64,000 nt of DNA from Acidimicrobiia bacterium UBA5794 (GTDB lineage Bacteria > Actinomycetota > Acidimicrobiia > Spongiisociales > UBA5794). The position numbers were made by a program, and so were the translations under genes. The stretch lies in NCBI GenBank assembly GCA_002418265.1, contig DIDS01000012.1, positions 66,285-130,284 on the forward strand, written 5' to 3'. The notes beneath the pieces are model-generated. The model was given only the letters and a program-made list of their open reading frames with translations, was not told the origin of the DNA and did no database searches. Below are positions 10,968 to 20,800 of this stretch, in pieces (position 1 is the stretch's first letter; every line of letters starts with the position of its first letter).

Positions 10968-13502
10968 ATGCCGCCAGACCCTGTTGACCCCCTTGCTGAG
11001 TATCGAGACAAGCGCGATCCGGACAAGACGCCAGAACCCTTCGGAGGCACGCCGGCGATCGGAGCTCGGCAATTCGTGATCCAGAAGCATGCTGCGACTC
11101 GGTTGCACTACGACCTCCGCTTGGAACACGACGGCGTGCTCCTGTCATGGGCGGTTCCGCAGGGCATCTCCCTCGACCCATCCGTGAAGCGGTTCGCAGC
11201 CCACACGGAGGACCATCCCCTCGACTACGCCGAGTTCGAAGGTGTGATCCCGGATGGCGAGTACGGCGCAGGTCCCATGATTGTCTGGGACCGGGGCTCG
11301 CTTGAGATCATCGAGGATCCGAAGCACGGAGTCGAGCACGGCAAGCTCCTCTTCGATCTCCACGGCTACAAGATCAACGGGCGCTTCACCCTGGTCAAAA
11401 CCACGAAAGGACTGAAGGACTGGCTTCTCATCAAGAAACCGGATGCGTGGTCACGAGACGGAGAACCGGACTTCGACGAGTCTTCGGTGCTCAGCGGACG
11501 CACGATCGATGACCTTGTTCAGGGCTCTACGAGAGTTGACACGCTCAGAGATCTCCTCACCAGTTGGAATGTTCCCCTCCTCAAACCGGATTCTCGACCC
11601 TTCACGCCGATGCTCGCCGAAACGGCGGATGAGCCGTTCTCACGTCCGGACTGGTTGTTCGAGATCAAATACGATGGGTATCGCCTGATTGCCCGCAAGA
11701 GCGACCATCTCGTCCTCCTCCACTACCGAAGCGGCGTAGACGCCACGGACATCTTTCCCGAGATCGCCTCGGCAGTCGCTGCGCTCCCCGCCCAGTCATT
11801 CGTTCTTGACGGTGAGGTTGTTGTGCTCGACAGCGAAGGAAAGCCATCCTTCGGAGCACTCCAAAAGCGGGGCAAGCTCACCAACCATTTCGATGTCAGG
11901 TCGGCCTCCGTGCGATCTCCTGCCACGTTGTTTGTGTTTGACTTCATCGGGTTTGAGGGCCGTGACCTCACGCAACTCCCTCTGGTCAGACGCAAAGAAG
12001 CACTTGCGTATCTCGTTCCACGTGTTGGGCCGCTTCGCTTCGCTGACCATGTACCGGAACGCGGCATTGAGACATTTGAAGGGGCAGCGGCCATGGGGCT
12101 CGAAGGCATCATGGCAAAGCGATCCAACTCCCCTTATCGCTTCGGACGGTCAGATGATTGGCTCAAGATGCGGGTGGAACACACGGACACCTTTGCCGTC
12201 GTCGGGTTCACGAAGCCGGAAGGTACGAGAGCCCACTTCGGGGCGTTGCATGTCGCGGGTATCGCACACGGTGCTCTTGTGTACGCAGGCAGGGTTGGCA
12301 CCGGGTTCGACACCAACCAGATCCGAGATATCCACACCGATCTGATCGCGATTTCCGGTCAGGCTGCTCCGGTGATCGACCTGCCTGATGATGAAACGTC
12401 AACATGGGTGGCTCCGGAACTCTTCATCGACGTCCGCTACAAAGAGGTCACAGCAGACGGTGTCCTCCGTCAACCAGTGTTCGTACGAACCAGACTCGAC
12501 GCATCGCTCGACACCGTTGCCGACCTCACCACAGCCCACGAGGAGCGAGGGGAGCCACCAGCTCTCGTGGACGCGCCCACATTCCGAACCTCGAATCTCG
12601 ACAAGGTGTTCTGGCCAGACGATGGCTACACCAAAGGCGACCTTCTCGCCTACTACGACGCGGTCGCAGACCACCTCCTCCCCTACCTCGCCGATCGGCC
12701 ACTCGTCACCGTGCGGTACCCAGACGGGATCGCAGGGAAGTCGTTCTACCAGAAGAACGCGCCGGATTTTGTTCCGCCGACGATCCGAACCGAATGGGTT
12801 ACATCCTCTGACGACGGGATCCCTTCGGATTCCTCGGGAGTTGGACTACGTCCAACTCCTCAGCATGGCAACAACTACTTCGTGTGCGAGGACGCGGAGG
12901 CCCTCCGGTACATCATCAACCTGGGTGCAATCCCGCTCCACATATGGGCGTCACGAATCGCAACGATCGAGACCCCTGACTGGTGCATCCTCGACCTCGA
13001 CCCCAAGACCGCTCCGTTTACCGCAGTTGTGACGGTGGCGCGAGCGATCAAGCGTCTGTGCGACGACATGGATGTCCCTTGTCATGTCAAGACAAGCGGC
13101 CAGTCCGGGCTCCATGTCATGGTTCCGATGGGAACCGGCCACGACTACACGCAACAAAGGCTCCTCGGCGAGCTCATGGCCCGCATCGTCGAGTCCGGGA
13201 TTCCTGACATCGCCACGACCGTTCGCTCCCCCGCGGCCCGCGGTGACCGCGTCTACATCGACTTCATCCAGAATGGTCGGGGAAAGCTCATTGCGGCGCC
13301 GTACGCGGTTCGTCCGGTTCCCGGTGCGACCGTGTCCGCCCCCCTTCGATGGTCGGAGGTGACGCAGAAACTCGATCCGGCGAGGTTCACCATCAAGACC
13401 ATGCCGTCACGCTTGTCGCGAATGAAGAACGACCCTCTTCTCCCGATCCTCGACGGAAATCCGAACCTCACGGCTGGCCTGGCCCGTCTGACCGAGCGTT
13501 AG
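10968..13502 (+). CDS. ligD: Multifunctional NHEJ DNA ligase LigD (PE-LIG-POL)
   Basis: An 844-residue protein with three domains. The 3'-phosphoesterase comes first (about residues 30-180, with FVIQKHAATRLHYDLRLE and the HTEDHP-type histidines). The ATP-dependent ligase follows (about 210-510; nucleotidyl-transfer lysine in EIKYDGYR; LDGEVV). The archaeo-eukaryotic primase-like polymerase is last (about 540-840; LDLDPK metal-binding acidics, TVRYPDGIAGKSFYQK). The order PE-LIG-POL matches Pseudomonas LigD; the mycobacterial enzyme is POL-PE-LIG. With Ku it trims, fills and seals double-strand breaks. I chose the ATG at MPPDPVDPLAEYR; an in-frame TTG lies 33 nt upstream. Confidence 0.96.
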   Translation: MPPDPVDPLAEYRDKRDPDKTPEPFGGTPAIGARQFVIQKHAATRLHYDLRLEHDGVLLSWAVPQGISLDPSVKRFAAHTEDHPLDYAEFEGVIPDGEYGAGPMIVWDRGSLEIIEDPKHGVEHGKLLFDLHGYKINGRFTLVKTTKGLKDWLLIKKPDAWSRDGEPDFDESSVLSGRTIDDLVQGSTRVDTLRDLLTSWNVPLLKPDSRPFTPMLAETADEPFSRPDWLFEIKYDGYRLIARKSDHLVLLHYRSGVDATDIFPEIASAVAALPAQSFVLDGEVVVLDSEGKPSFGALQKRGKLTNHFDVRSASVRSPATLFVFDFIGFEGRDLTQLPLVRRKEALAYLVPRVGPLRFADHVPERGIETFEGAAAMGLEGIMAKRSNSPYRFGRSDDWLKMRVEHTDTFAVVGFTKPEGTRAHFGALHVAGIAHGALVYAGRVGTGFDTNQIRDIHTDLIAISGQAAPVIDLPDDETSTWVAPELFIDVRYKEVTADGVLRQPVFVRTRLDASLDTVADLTTAHEERGEPPALVDAPTFRTSNLDKVFWPDDGYTKGDLLAYYDAVADHLLPYLADRPLVTVRYPDGIAGKSFYQKNAPDFVPPTIRTEWVTSSDDGIPSDSSGVGLRPTPQHGNNYFVCEDAEALRYIINLGAIPLHIWASRIATIETPDWCILDLDPKTAPFTAVVTVARAIKRLCDDMDVPCHVKTSGQSGLHVMVPMGTGHDYTQQRLLGELMARIVESGIPDIATTVRSPAARGDRVYIDFIQNGRGKLIAAPYAVRPVPGATVSAPLRWSEVTQKLDPARFTIKTMPSRLSRMKNDPLLPILDGNPNLTAGLARLTER

Positions 13503-13521
13503 AGCAAACACGACCGGGATA

Positions 13522-15105
13522 TCAGGGCGGGTCCTTACGACTGATCAGCCACATCGCGAATCCCGCAGTGGCTCCACCGAGTACGACAATCGCCGAAAAG
13601 AAGCCGGAAGGACTCCCGGCCAAACCCCTCTGGAGCCCGCCAAACGAAATGCTGACCACAATCGCTGCGAGTGCTGGCCCCACGAGAAGCCACAACAGCG
13701 CAAGCACCGGCCCGGCGTCTCCGCCGCTGACGATGGTCCCGACCGGGAACGGTTGACGGGACGCCGCAACTGCTGCTGGCAGGACCAGTGCCCCCGCGGC
13801 GAATGGCACCACGAAGGAGAGTTCGCCGAAGGCGACACCATCGACGAACCCGCCGATGCCGACGACGGCCAGTCCAAGCCATCCGAGGGCTGTCATGACA
13901 ACGGCTGGAACAATGCAGTGAAGCACAAGCACGGTACCCCAACGCCACGGGAGCATCCGATGGGCATTGGGCTGACCCACCTCGATCCTGATCGGCTCCA
14001 CGAGCCTTGAGCCTGCCGCATACAGAAGGAGGAAGGCAACGATTGCGAGAATGGATCGACCAGTAGCGGCAACCGCAGCCACGAATCCACCAGCGGTAAG
14101 AATGACTGCTGTGACCAACCGACTCGGCTCCCTTCGGAGCGTCAGGATGTCCCAAGATGTCACAACAAGCCACGGTCGCGCGGGACGCATCACCTGCCAA
14201 TCCCTCCCACGAACATGCCCCCGTGCCCTGTTGCGACGGGAAATTCTCCTGAGGGTCCGGACATCGCCGAAGAACATCGCAGCCGCAGCTGTTGACCGCG
14301 CCTCGGCCCGCCGCCACAGTTCCTCGTCCGAGATGTGATCTGACGTCACGACTGCCGAGAAAACCATGACAGCGGCGACAATCCCCAGGAGCAGAGATTG
14401 GATCCACAGCCCTGAGAGGTCGCCACCCGTCGCGGCTATCGACGAAGCCGATGCCCAACCCCACGGCCCCGACCAGGTCACGGCGAGTTCGTGACCAGTT
14501 GCAACCCCGACCGCAAGAACGGCTGCAACCCCGAGCATGATCGGCGTAATCCGGTTCACGATTGTGCTCCACCGAGCCGATCGTTCAACGTGCCACGATA
14601 GGGACACGGCACTAAGTGCAACCGCAACAAGCGATGCGGATCCGCTGATGAACACGTCGACCCGCCCCACATCGGTCATTGTGGCTGCAATCAGCGTCAC
14701 ACCCATCCCTCCGATGACGCCAGCAATCGCTGCCACAACCAACGCACGACGAAACCGTCCACGAACAAGGTGGCGACGATCGAGTGGAGCTGTGACCACC
14801 CATTGCATCTCGGGTCCGGAAAACACAACCGGGCCTTGCCACGTCCCGTATCGCACGACGCCCCATGTGGCGAGAAACAATGCCACGGGTAGCCAGGCAA
14901 GGGTTTCGTGAAAACTGAAGGACGTACCGCTCAAGTCGACATCAAACAGCCAAGCGATCGCCGAAGCAGCGTACAGGCCAAGGAATGCAGCCAGGTAGGC
15001 GTCGGTGAGACGATCAACGGTTGTTTTCGATGCGTGCTGCCGACGCCGATACCGAACAGACGCAAGTACTTCACCTGCAGTTGGCAGGCTCACGGCCGTC
15101 GTCAC
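13522..15105 (-). CDS. ABC exporter permease, multi-spanning
   Basis: A 527-residue membrane protein with about 10-12 hydrophobic segments and a long cytoplasmic loop (around residues 260-310, rich in Arg) between two halves. It lacks an extracellular FtsX/MacB domain. The gene overlaps the upstream ATPase gene by 4 bp (ATGA), so the two form one exporter. The substrate is unknown. It converges on ligD with a 19-bp gap. Confidence 0.75.
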   Translation of the reverse strand: MTTAVSLPTAGEVLASVRYRRRQHASKTTVDRLTDAYLAAFLGLYAASAIAWLFDVDLSGTSFSFHETLAWLPVALFLATWGVVRYGTWQGPVVFSGPEMQWVVTAPLDRRHLVRGRFRRALVVAAIAGVIGGMGVTLIAATMTDVGRVDVFISGSASLVAVALSAVSLSWHVERSARWSTIVNRITPIMLGVAAVLAVGVATGHELAVTWSGPWGWASASSIAATGGDLSGLWIQSLLLGIVAAVMVFSAVVTSDHISDEELWRRAEARSTAAAAMFFGDVRTLRRISRRNRARGHVRGRDWQVMRPARPWLVVTSWDILTLRREPSRLVTAVILTAGGFVAAVAATGRSILAIVAFLLLYAAGSRLVEPIRIEVGQPNAHRMLPWRWGTVLVLHCIVPAVVMTALGWLGLAVVGIGGFVDGVAFGELSFVVPFAAGALVLPAAVAASRQPFPVGTIVSGGDAGPVLALLWLLVGPALAAIVVSISFGGLQRGLAGSPSGFFSAIVVLGGATAGFAMWLISRKDPP

Positions 15106-15878
15106 AGGAGACCAAGCTCGCGCACAACGCCATCTTTCATGACCTCGCCGTATGTACCGATCTTTGCAACTGAACCTTGATCAAGCACCACAACCGTGTC
15201 GACAAGGCCATCGACGAAATCAATCTGATGGGTGCTGAGCAGCACGGCTGCACCACCTACTTTTGCTTCCGACAGCACGGCGAACAGCTCACGGCGCGAC
15301 CCCTGATCGAGTCCCGACACCGGTTCGTCAAGCATGAGCACACGCGACGGCCTCAAGAGTGCACACGCGAGCTGGGTCTTTTGACGCATGCCGCGGGAGA
15401 GTTCCCTCGGTAGCAGGTGTGATCTGGTCTCGAGCCCAAGGCGGGTGAGCAGCTCCGCCGAACGGTCGTCGACGTTCTCGACGCCATGGGCGAAGCCGAC
15501 GATCTGGAGATGGTCGAGCACCGTCAGATCTGGGTAGAGCGCTGGCGCATCGGGAACGAACGAAATCATGGATCGCACAGATATCGCCACCTGACGGTCA
15601 TGAATGTCTTTGCCAGCAATGCGGACGGTTCCTCGCGTCGGATCAAGCCTCCCGGCGATCATCGACAGTGCGGTCGTTTTGCCTGAACCATTCTGTCCGA
15701 CGAACGCCACGCCCTCTCCGATGGCAACCTTGAGGTCAAGAGATTCAAGAGCCGTGTTGTCTCCGTAGTCCCTTCCGAGGCCGTCAACATCGACGAATGT
15801 GCTGGGCACGGGATCTGACTTGGCCATGACATCAAAGAGTAGGTCAGGTTCACTCTCATGACGCATCCAACCGAGCAT
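15102..15878 (-). CDS. ABC transporter ATP-binding protein
   Basis: A 258-residue nucleotide-binding subunit. Walker A is GQNGSGKT (about residues 60-67), the signature is the variant LSRGM, Walker B is VLMLDEP, and the switch histidine is in STHQ. Its N-terminal 25 residues are not conserved in the family, so translation may start further in, for example at MAKSDPVP. The family here resembles the exporter ATPases of ABC-2 systems. It is translationally coupled to the downstream permease. Confidence 0.88.
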   Translation of the reverse strand: MLGWMRHESEPDLLFDVMAKSDPVPSTFVDVDGLGRDYGDNTALESLDLKVAIGEGVAFVGQNGSGKTTALSMIAGRLDPTRGTVRIAGKDIHDRQVAISVRSMISFVPDAPALYPDLTVLDHLQIVGFAHGVENVDDRSAELLTRLGLETRSHLLPRELSRGMRQKTQLACALLRPSRVLMLDEPVSGLDQGSRRELFAVLSEAKVGGAAVLLSTHQIDFVDGLVDTVVVLDQGSVAKIGTYGEVMKDGVVRELGLL

Positions 15879-15919
15879 CTTCTTGCCGTCCTCCCGCTTG
15901 CCGGGGGACGGTTTGGTGG

Positions 15920-17176
15920 TTAGGACCGAAGGACGCCGGTCATGATCACCGCGAGCTCGGCTGTCGGTGGCATGCGACCGGTTCGTTGTGCCGCCAGGGC
16001 TCCTGCATAGCCAGCAGATCCGGTGTGATCGACATCGAATCCGGCTTTGCGAGCACGTTGGTTTGCCTCGACAATCTCACCTTCAGAAGCGACGATGGAC
16101 TCTCCCCCGGTTGTGAGCAACGCCCTGGCAACGCCAAGCCAGTCGTAGGTGACATCATCAAGAATGCCGGTAGCAGCGCTGATGGGGTCTTTCCACGGCT
16201 GCATCAAGACGTCTGATCTCTCGGCTGCATCCGCTATTCGCTCATCGATCGATCCGCCGGGTTTCAGGCCGGACCATGCTCGGTCGAATGGAGCGCAACC
16301 TTCGGCCTGAACAGCCCAAACCTGCGGTACGGATACGAGTGGTCCACGATCGAGGCCTTCCAGGAGCCCAATGGCAGTGGACGTGAGAAGTGCTCCTCCA
16401 CCGACCTGGATGAACACAAGATCGGGTTCATCCCCGGCAATCTGATCGGCGAGCTCCCATCCAATCGTTCTGCCACCATCAAGGGTCCAGGGGTTCTCGG
16501 TCGACTGCACGCCGAAGGCCAACGAGCCCTCATGCACCGCCTCGCGAAACCGAAGCATGCATGGATCACCCACTTCCCCGGGACGACGTTCACACACGTG
16601 GATCGTGGCGTCGAGATCGGTGAGCACTCCCACAACGGTGCTGTCTGCCCACGTGGGGATGAACACATCGATGGGGCGACCCGCAGCCCGGGCAACGGTC
16701 GCGGCACCCAGAGCGGCGTTCCCACAGCTTGCTATGGCGAGCCTTCGATCGTTGGAAACCGCATCGACTGCGAGATGAAGGAGCTGACCCATGAGATGAC
16801 GTGCCTTGTGGGAGCCGCTCACATTGTCAGTCTCATCCTTCACGAACACCCGAGTGGCAGGGACTGGTGTTCCGAGTCCCGTCACCCACGATGCCGGGGT
16901 ACGAACAAAGCCGTGGCCGTCGACCGCACCGATGGCGGTGTCGAGATTGCGCACGAGGTGAATGAAGTCATCGTCGGACCAGCCGATCCCCATCGCCCTG
17001 TGCCACGACCAGAGCATTTTGCGATACGCGATGAACGGGTTGGGTTCCTCCAATGCATGGGTGGGCCAAATGCCGTCGTCAGGTGTTGCGAGCCACGACA
17101 CGAGTGGCTGCACATTGCTCACCGACTCACCCACCAAATCACACACGCACGCCAGTTGCGGCGTTGAATTCATCAA
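15920..17176 (-). CDS. PLP-dependent fold-type II enzyme (threonine synthase-like)
   Basis: A 418-residue protein of the tryptophan-synthase-beta superfamily. The likely Schiff-base lysine is in GSHKARH (about residue 122), followed by a SCGNAALG substrate-binding loop and a GGGALL phosphate-binding loop. The overall order resembles threonine synthase or diaminopropionate ammonia-lyase, but the substrate cannot be told. Its first 38 bp overlap the end of the upstream PLP gene, implying coupled translation. The start may be slightly downstream of this ATG, which encodes an unconserved Cys-containing N-terminus. Confidence 0.8.
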   Translation of the reverse strand: MMNSTPQLACVCDLVGESVSNVQPLVSWLATPDDGIWPTHALEEPNPFIAYRKMLWSWHRAMGIGWSDDDFIHLVRNLDTAIGAVDGHGFVRTPASWVTGLGTPVPATRVFVKDETDNVSGSHKARHLMGQLLHLAVDAVSNDRRLAIASCGNAALGAATVARAAGRPIDVFIPTWADSTVVGVLTDLDATIHVCERRPGEVGDPCMLRFREAVHEGSLAFGVQSTENPWTLDGGRTIGWELADQIAGDEPDLVFIQVGGGALLTSTAIGLLEGLDRGPLVSVPQVWAVQAEGCAPFDRAWSGLKPGGSIDERIADAAERSDVLMQPWKDPISAATGILDDVTYDWLGVARALLTTGGESIVASEGEIVEANQRARKAGFDVDHTGSAGYAGALAAQRTGRMPPTAELAVIMTGVLRS

Positions 17177-18650
17177 TCATGGCGTCCCATGCAGGCGTCA
17201 TTCCATGGAGCGTGTCCCAGAAGCCTCGATCTCGTCGGGCGTCGAAGTCTGCGAGGCTCACACCTTGTTGTTCAACCCATGTGAAGTACCCGAGGTTGAA
17301 GATGCGCTCCCGTCCTGCAGTGTCAAGCTCCTCGATGTGGTCTGTCCCTGCGCCAAGCAAGAAACGCGAAACGATCGCTGCAGCATCGGCTTCACGGAAA
17401 CCATCGGAATAATGCGCTGCGAGATGGTCTGCCTTCTCACTTCCATACATCTCAGATCCGTCGGTCGCGACAGAAATCAACACCTGATTCGATCCGAGAC
17501 CAAGCTGTTTCGCCGTCTTGATCGCTGCGATTGTGTTGCAGATCGATGAGAAGCCGAAGTGCTTCAGTTGATCGACGATTGCCGGATCGACCCCCAGATT
17601 GTCCGTCAGGTATGCCTTGCCGACATCGGTAGTGAAAACGAGGTTCAACCCATCAGTCGCCTCATCGCTCACGGCTGTCACGATGTCGGTGTTCATGACG
17701 TTGTGAATCAGTGGAATGTGTTTGTCGCCAATCCCCTGAATGTTGTGGTCTCCGTATCCGTTGTAGAGCATGGTTGGGCATTCAAGTGCTTCCACTGCAA
17801 CGATCTTGGCCCCGTATTCGTCCTTGAGCCTGTCGCCCATGGCGAGGGTTCCTGCCGAACCAGATGCTGAAATGACGGCGGCCAACTCCAGCCCTGGATC
17901 GTCACCGAGCATTGACTCGAACACATGGCCAAGTGCACGCCCGGTGACGGCATAGTGGCCGACATGGTTGGAGAACTCGTTGAACTGGTTGAGAATGAAG
18001 TTTGATGGATCCTTGGCAAGTCGATTGCAGGCGTCGTAGATCTCCTTCACGTTGCTCTCGGATCCCGGAGTGCGGATGATGTCCTCAGGGTCTGTCACCC
18101 ACGCATCAAGCCAGTCGAAGCGTTCCTTGCTCATGTTTTCCGGTAGCACGGCAACCCCGCGGCTGTGCATCAGTCGTGAAATGGCGACTCCTCCGCGAGC
18201 ATAGTTCCCCGTTGAGGGCCACACCGCACGGTGCACCGTGGGATCGAACTGTCCGCTCACCATCCTCGGTACCAGACAGGAGTAGGCGGCGAGAACCTTG
18301 TGGGCACCGATCATCGGAAAACGGTTGCCGAACATCAACACGATCTTGGCATCAACCCCGGTCAGTTCCGAAGGGAGCACAATGTGCTCGGGGACCGTAA
18401 CGAGGTCCGGTCGATCGATCCCGTTGTACCAGTGGACGCGGAAGAGGTTCAACGGATGAGGTGCGTCCTTGTCGATGCTGAGGAGTGCTTTCAGGATCTC
18501 GTCTGGAATCGTCGAAGGGTCCGCCAGTTGTGAAAAGGTCGGAAGCAGTATCTGTTCGTCACGGAAGCGAGCGACCGACCGAGCGTAGGATTCCTCGTCG
18601 ATCACGGTCTGGAGTAGCCCGTATCGGGCCGTGTCTATTGTGAGTGTCAT
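17139..18650 (-). CDS. PLP-dependent lyase/cysteine synthase-like enzyme
   Basis: A 503-residue fold-type II PLP protein, longer than standard cysteine synthases (about 310). The probable PLP lysine is in GAHKVLA (about residue 118) and the carboxylate-binding loop is WPSTGNYARGG. A glycine-rich ASGSAGTLAMG follows near residue 265. The C-terminal 100 residues (around YSDGFREADAAAIVSRF) are outside the common core. It precedes and overlaps the second PLP enzyme, so the two probably act in one amino-acid pathway or as partner subunits. The reaction is unknown. Confidence 0.78.
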   Translation of the reverse strand: MTLTIDTARYGLLQTVIDEESYARSVARFRDEQILLPTFSQLADPSTIPDEILKALLSIDKDAPHPLNLFRVHWYNGIDRPDLVTVPEHIVLPSELTGVDAKIVLMFGNRFPMIGAHKVLAAYSCLVPRMVSGQFDPTVHRAVWPSTGNYARGGVAISRLMHSRGVAVLPENMSKERFDWLDAWVTDPEDIIRTPGSESNVKEIYDACNRLAKDPSNFILNQFNEFSNHVGHYAVTGRALGHVFESMLGDDPGLELAAVISASGSAGTLAMGDRLKDEYGAKIVAVEALECPTMLYNGYGDHNIQGIGDKHIPLIHNVMNTDIVTAVSDEATDGLNLVFTTDVGKAYLTDNLGVDPAIVDQLKHFGFSSICNTIAAIKTAKQLGLGSNQVLISVATDGSEMYGSEKADHLAAHYSDGFREADAAAIVSRFLLGAGTDHIEELDTAGRERIFNLGYFTWVEQQGVSLADFDARRDRGFWDTLHGMTPAWDAMIDEFNAATGVRV

Positions 18651-18679
18651 GCCACCAAGCTACCGGATTTCGGGTGCTG

Positions 18680-19735
18680 TCAGGTTGTGGAGGATGGAGC
18701 ACCCCTCGAGAACTCATAATCTGGGAAGTGGCACGCCACGGGATGACCGTGGCCACGTTCGATCAACGCTGGCTCTTCCTCAGCACATTTGGGCTGCGCC
18801 TTCCAGCAACGCGTCCGGAAGTGACACCCCGATGGTGGGTTCGTTGGGCTTGGTACGTCACCTTCAAGCATGATGCGCTTACGTCCTTCCCGCCCGACCG
18901 GGTCCGGAACCGGTACTGCTGACAGGAGGGCCTCTGTGTAGGGGTGTCCCGCATGGTCATAGACATCAAATTCGTCACCTGTCTCGACAATCTTGCCGAG
19001 ATACATGACGGCAACGCGATCGACGATGTGACGCACCACGGCAAGATCGTGTGCAATGAAAAGGTACGAGACACCAAACTCCTTCTGAATGTCTTTGAGG
19101 AGGTTGACGACCTGTGCCTGGACCGAAACGTCAAGCGCTGACACCGGCTCGTCACAGATGATCGTCTTTGGGTCAACGGCAAGGGCACGGGCGATTCCGA
19201 TCCGCTGTCGCTGTCCCCCGGAGAACTGGTGCGGATATCGGCTCACGTTGTTCGGATTGAGTCCCACAACTTCGAGGAGTTCCTGTGTCCGGTTCTTTCG
19301 ATTCTTCCTGGGAACACCACCATGGATGCTCCACGGCTCAGCGATGATGTCGCCAACCGTCATCCTCGGGTTCAACGATGCATAAGGATCCTGGAAGATC
19401 ACGGTGATTTCTCCACGGAGATCCCGAAGCTCAGACTTGGACATCGCAAAGATGTCGTCACCCTGGAAGTAGGCCTCCCCCGCCGTCGGTTCTTCAAGCC
19501 GAAGAATCGTACGGGCCGTCGTGGTCTTGCCACAGCCCGATTCTCCGACGAGCCCGAGTGATTCACCTGGATAGAGATCGAATGAAACGTCGTCGACAGC
19601 TTTGACAACGCCGACCGTCTTCTTGAAGACAATGCCCTTCGTGATATTGAAGTACTTCTTGAGGTTGCGGACCTTGAGGATCGGCTCACCCTGCTGTTTG
19701 TTGACGGACTGCGTCACCGTGCGCGTCTCAGACAT
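18680..19735 (-). CDS. oppF: Oligopeptide ABC transporter ATPase, OppF type
   Basis: A 351-residue ATPase: Walker [11 protein letters not shown]-loop [13 protein letters not shown], signature [15 protein letters not shown], Walker [12 protein letters not shown] and H-loop IAHDL. The C-terminal oligo_HPY region has the four-cysteine cluster typical of Opp/Dpp ATPases. The chosen ATG overlaps the oppD stop by 8 nt; the frame stays open further upstream without conservation. With OppD it powers peptide uptake through OppBC. Confidence 0.93.
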   Translation of the reverse strand: MSETRTVTQSVNKQQGEPILKVRNLKKYFNITKGIVFKKTVGVVKAVDDVSFDLYPGESLGLVGESGCGKTTTARTILRLEEPTAGEAYFQGDDIFAMSKSELRDLRGEITVIFQDPYASLNPRMTVGDIIAEPWSIHGGVPRKNRKNRTQELLEVVGLNPNNVSRYPHQFSGGQRQRIGIARALAVDPKTIICDEPVSALDVSVQAQVVNLLKDIQKEFGVSYLFIAHDLAVVRHIVDRVAVMYLGKIVETGDEFDVYDHAGHPYTEALLSAVPVPDPVGREGRKRIMLEGDVPSPTNPPSGCHFRTRCWKAQPKCAEEEPALIERGHGHPVACHFPDYEFSRGAPSSTT

Positions 19736-20798
19736 GAATCTGCACCTCCTGCCAGCGGAAGCACGCAGACGAATGGTGCTCGTCGATGGCGTAGAGCTCC
19801 GGGATTTCGACTCTGCAGCGGTCAATCACATACTCACAACGTGGATGGAACGGACAGCCGGGTGGAATGTCCAACAAGTCAGGCGGCGATCCCATGATTG
19901 GTTCCAGCCGCTCAAGATGAACATCGGGTCGAGCGATCGATTTCATCAAACCCAGCGTGTACGGGTGGGCTGCGGAGTGGAATATCTCCTCAATGCCGCC
20001 CTTTTCCATCCGACGTCCGGCGTACATCACAACGACACTGTCAGCCACCTCGGCGACAACGGCGAGGTCATGCGTGATGAGAACGAGTCCCATCCCCGTG
20101 TCCTGCTGTAGCTCCTTGAGGAGATCCATGATCTGAGATTGCACGGTGACATCAAGGGCAGTGGTCGGCTCGTCGGCAATGATCACTTCCGGATCGAGGG
20201 ACAGCGCCATCGCGATCATGACACGCTGACGCATGCCCCCGGAGAACTCATGAGGATAAGAATTGACTCGTTCCTTGGCGGAAGGAATCTTGACGCGGTC
20301 CATCATCTCGATTGCTCGCTGCTTGGCCGCCTTTCGAGACAGTCCTTCATGCACCCGAAACATCTCACCGATCTGCCAGCCAACCGTGAACACGGGATTG
20401 AGGGCAGTCAGTGCATCCTGGAACACCATCGCAACACGGGTACCTCGTATCTCTGGCACCACGTGATCCAGGGTCCCTGTCTTCTTGTGTGGGGCGAGCA
20501 ACTCAACGCCGCGGAACTTCACGCTCCCTTTCGTCACATATCCAGGAGGAGTGTCGAGGATGCCCATGATCGCATGGTGGCTCACGCTCTTGCCACTACC
20601 GGATTCCCCGAGCACGGCCAGCGTCTCGCCCTTTCCAAGCGTGTATGCGAGCCCGTTAACCGCTTTGACGATGCCGTCCTCGATCCGAAACTCCACATGG
20701 AGATCTTCAACTTCAAGGAGCGGAGCCTCCGGATCGATGCGGTAACGACCGAGCTTGAGGTCAGCCTCGGAGATCACGTTTGTCTTCATCGTCGTCAA
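19728..20798 (-). CDS. oppD: Oligopeptide ABC transporter ATPase, OppD type
   Basis: A 356-residue ATPase: Walker [10 protein letters not shown]-loop [14 protein letters not shown], signature [15 protein letters not shown], Walker [14 protein letters not shown]-loop ITHDL, and the C-terminal cysteine-rich HPY region ([14 protein letters not shown]). It lies two bases after oppC and overlaps oppF. It is the first of the two ATPase subunits of the peptide importer. Confidence 0.93.
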   Translation of the reverse strand: MTTMKTNVISEADLKLGRYRIDPEAPLLEVEDLHVEFRIEDGIVKAVNGLAYTLGKGETLAVLGESGSGKSVSHHAIMGILDTPPGYVTKGSVKFRGVELLAPHKKTGTLDHVVPEIRGTRVAMVFQDALTALNPVFTVGWQIGEMFRVHEGLSRKAAKQRAIEMMDRVKIPSAKERVNSYPHEFSGGMRQRVMIAMALSLDPEVIIADEPTTALDVTVQSQIMDLLKELQQDTGMGLVLITHDLAVVAEVADSVVVMYAGRRMEKGGIEEIFHSAAHPYTLGLMKSIARPDVHLERLEPIMGSPPDLLDIPPGCPFHPRCEYVIDRCRVEIPELYAIDEHHSSACFRWQEVQIHV

Positions 20799-20800
20799 AG

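Noticed and set aside
10890..11129. An 80-codon N-terminal extension of Ku
   Set aside because: The extension does not resemble Ku, overlaps ligD and its promoter, and the conserved Ku N-terminus starts at the ATG at 10889.
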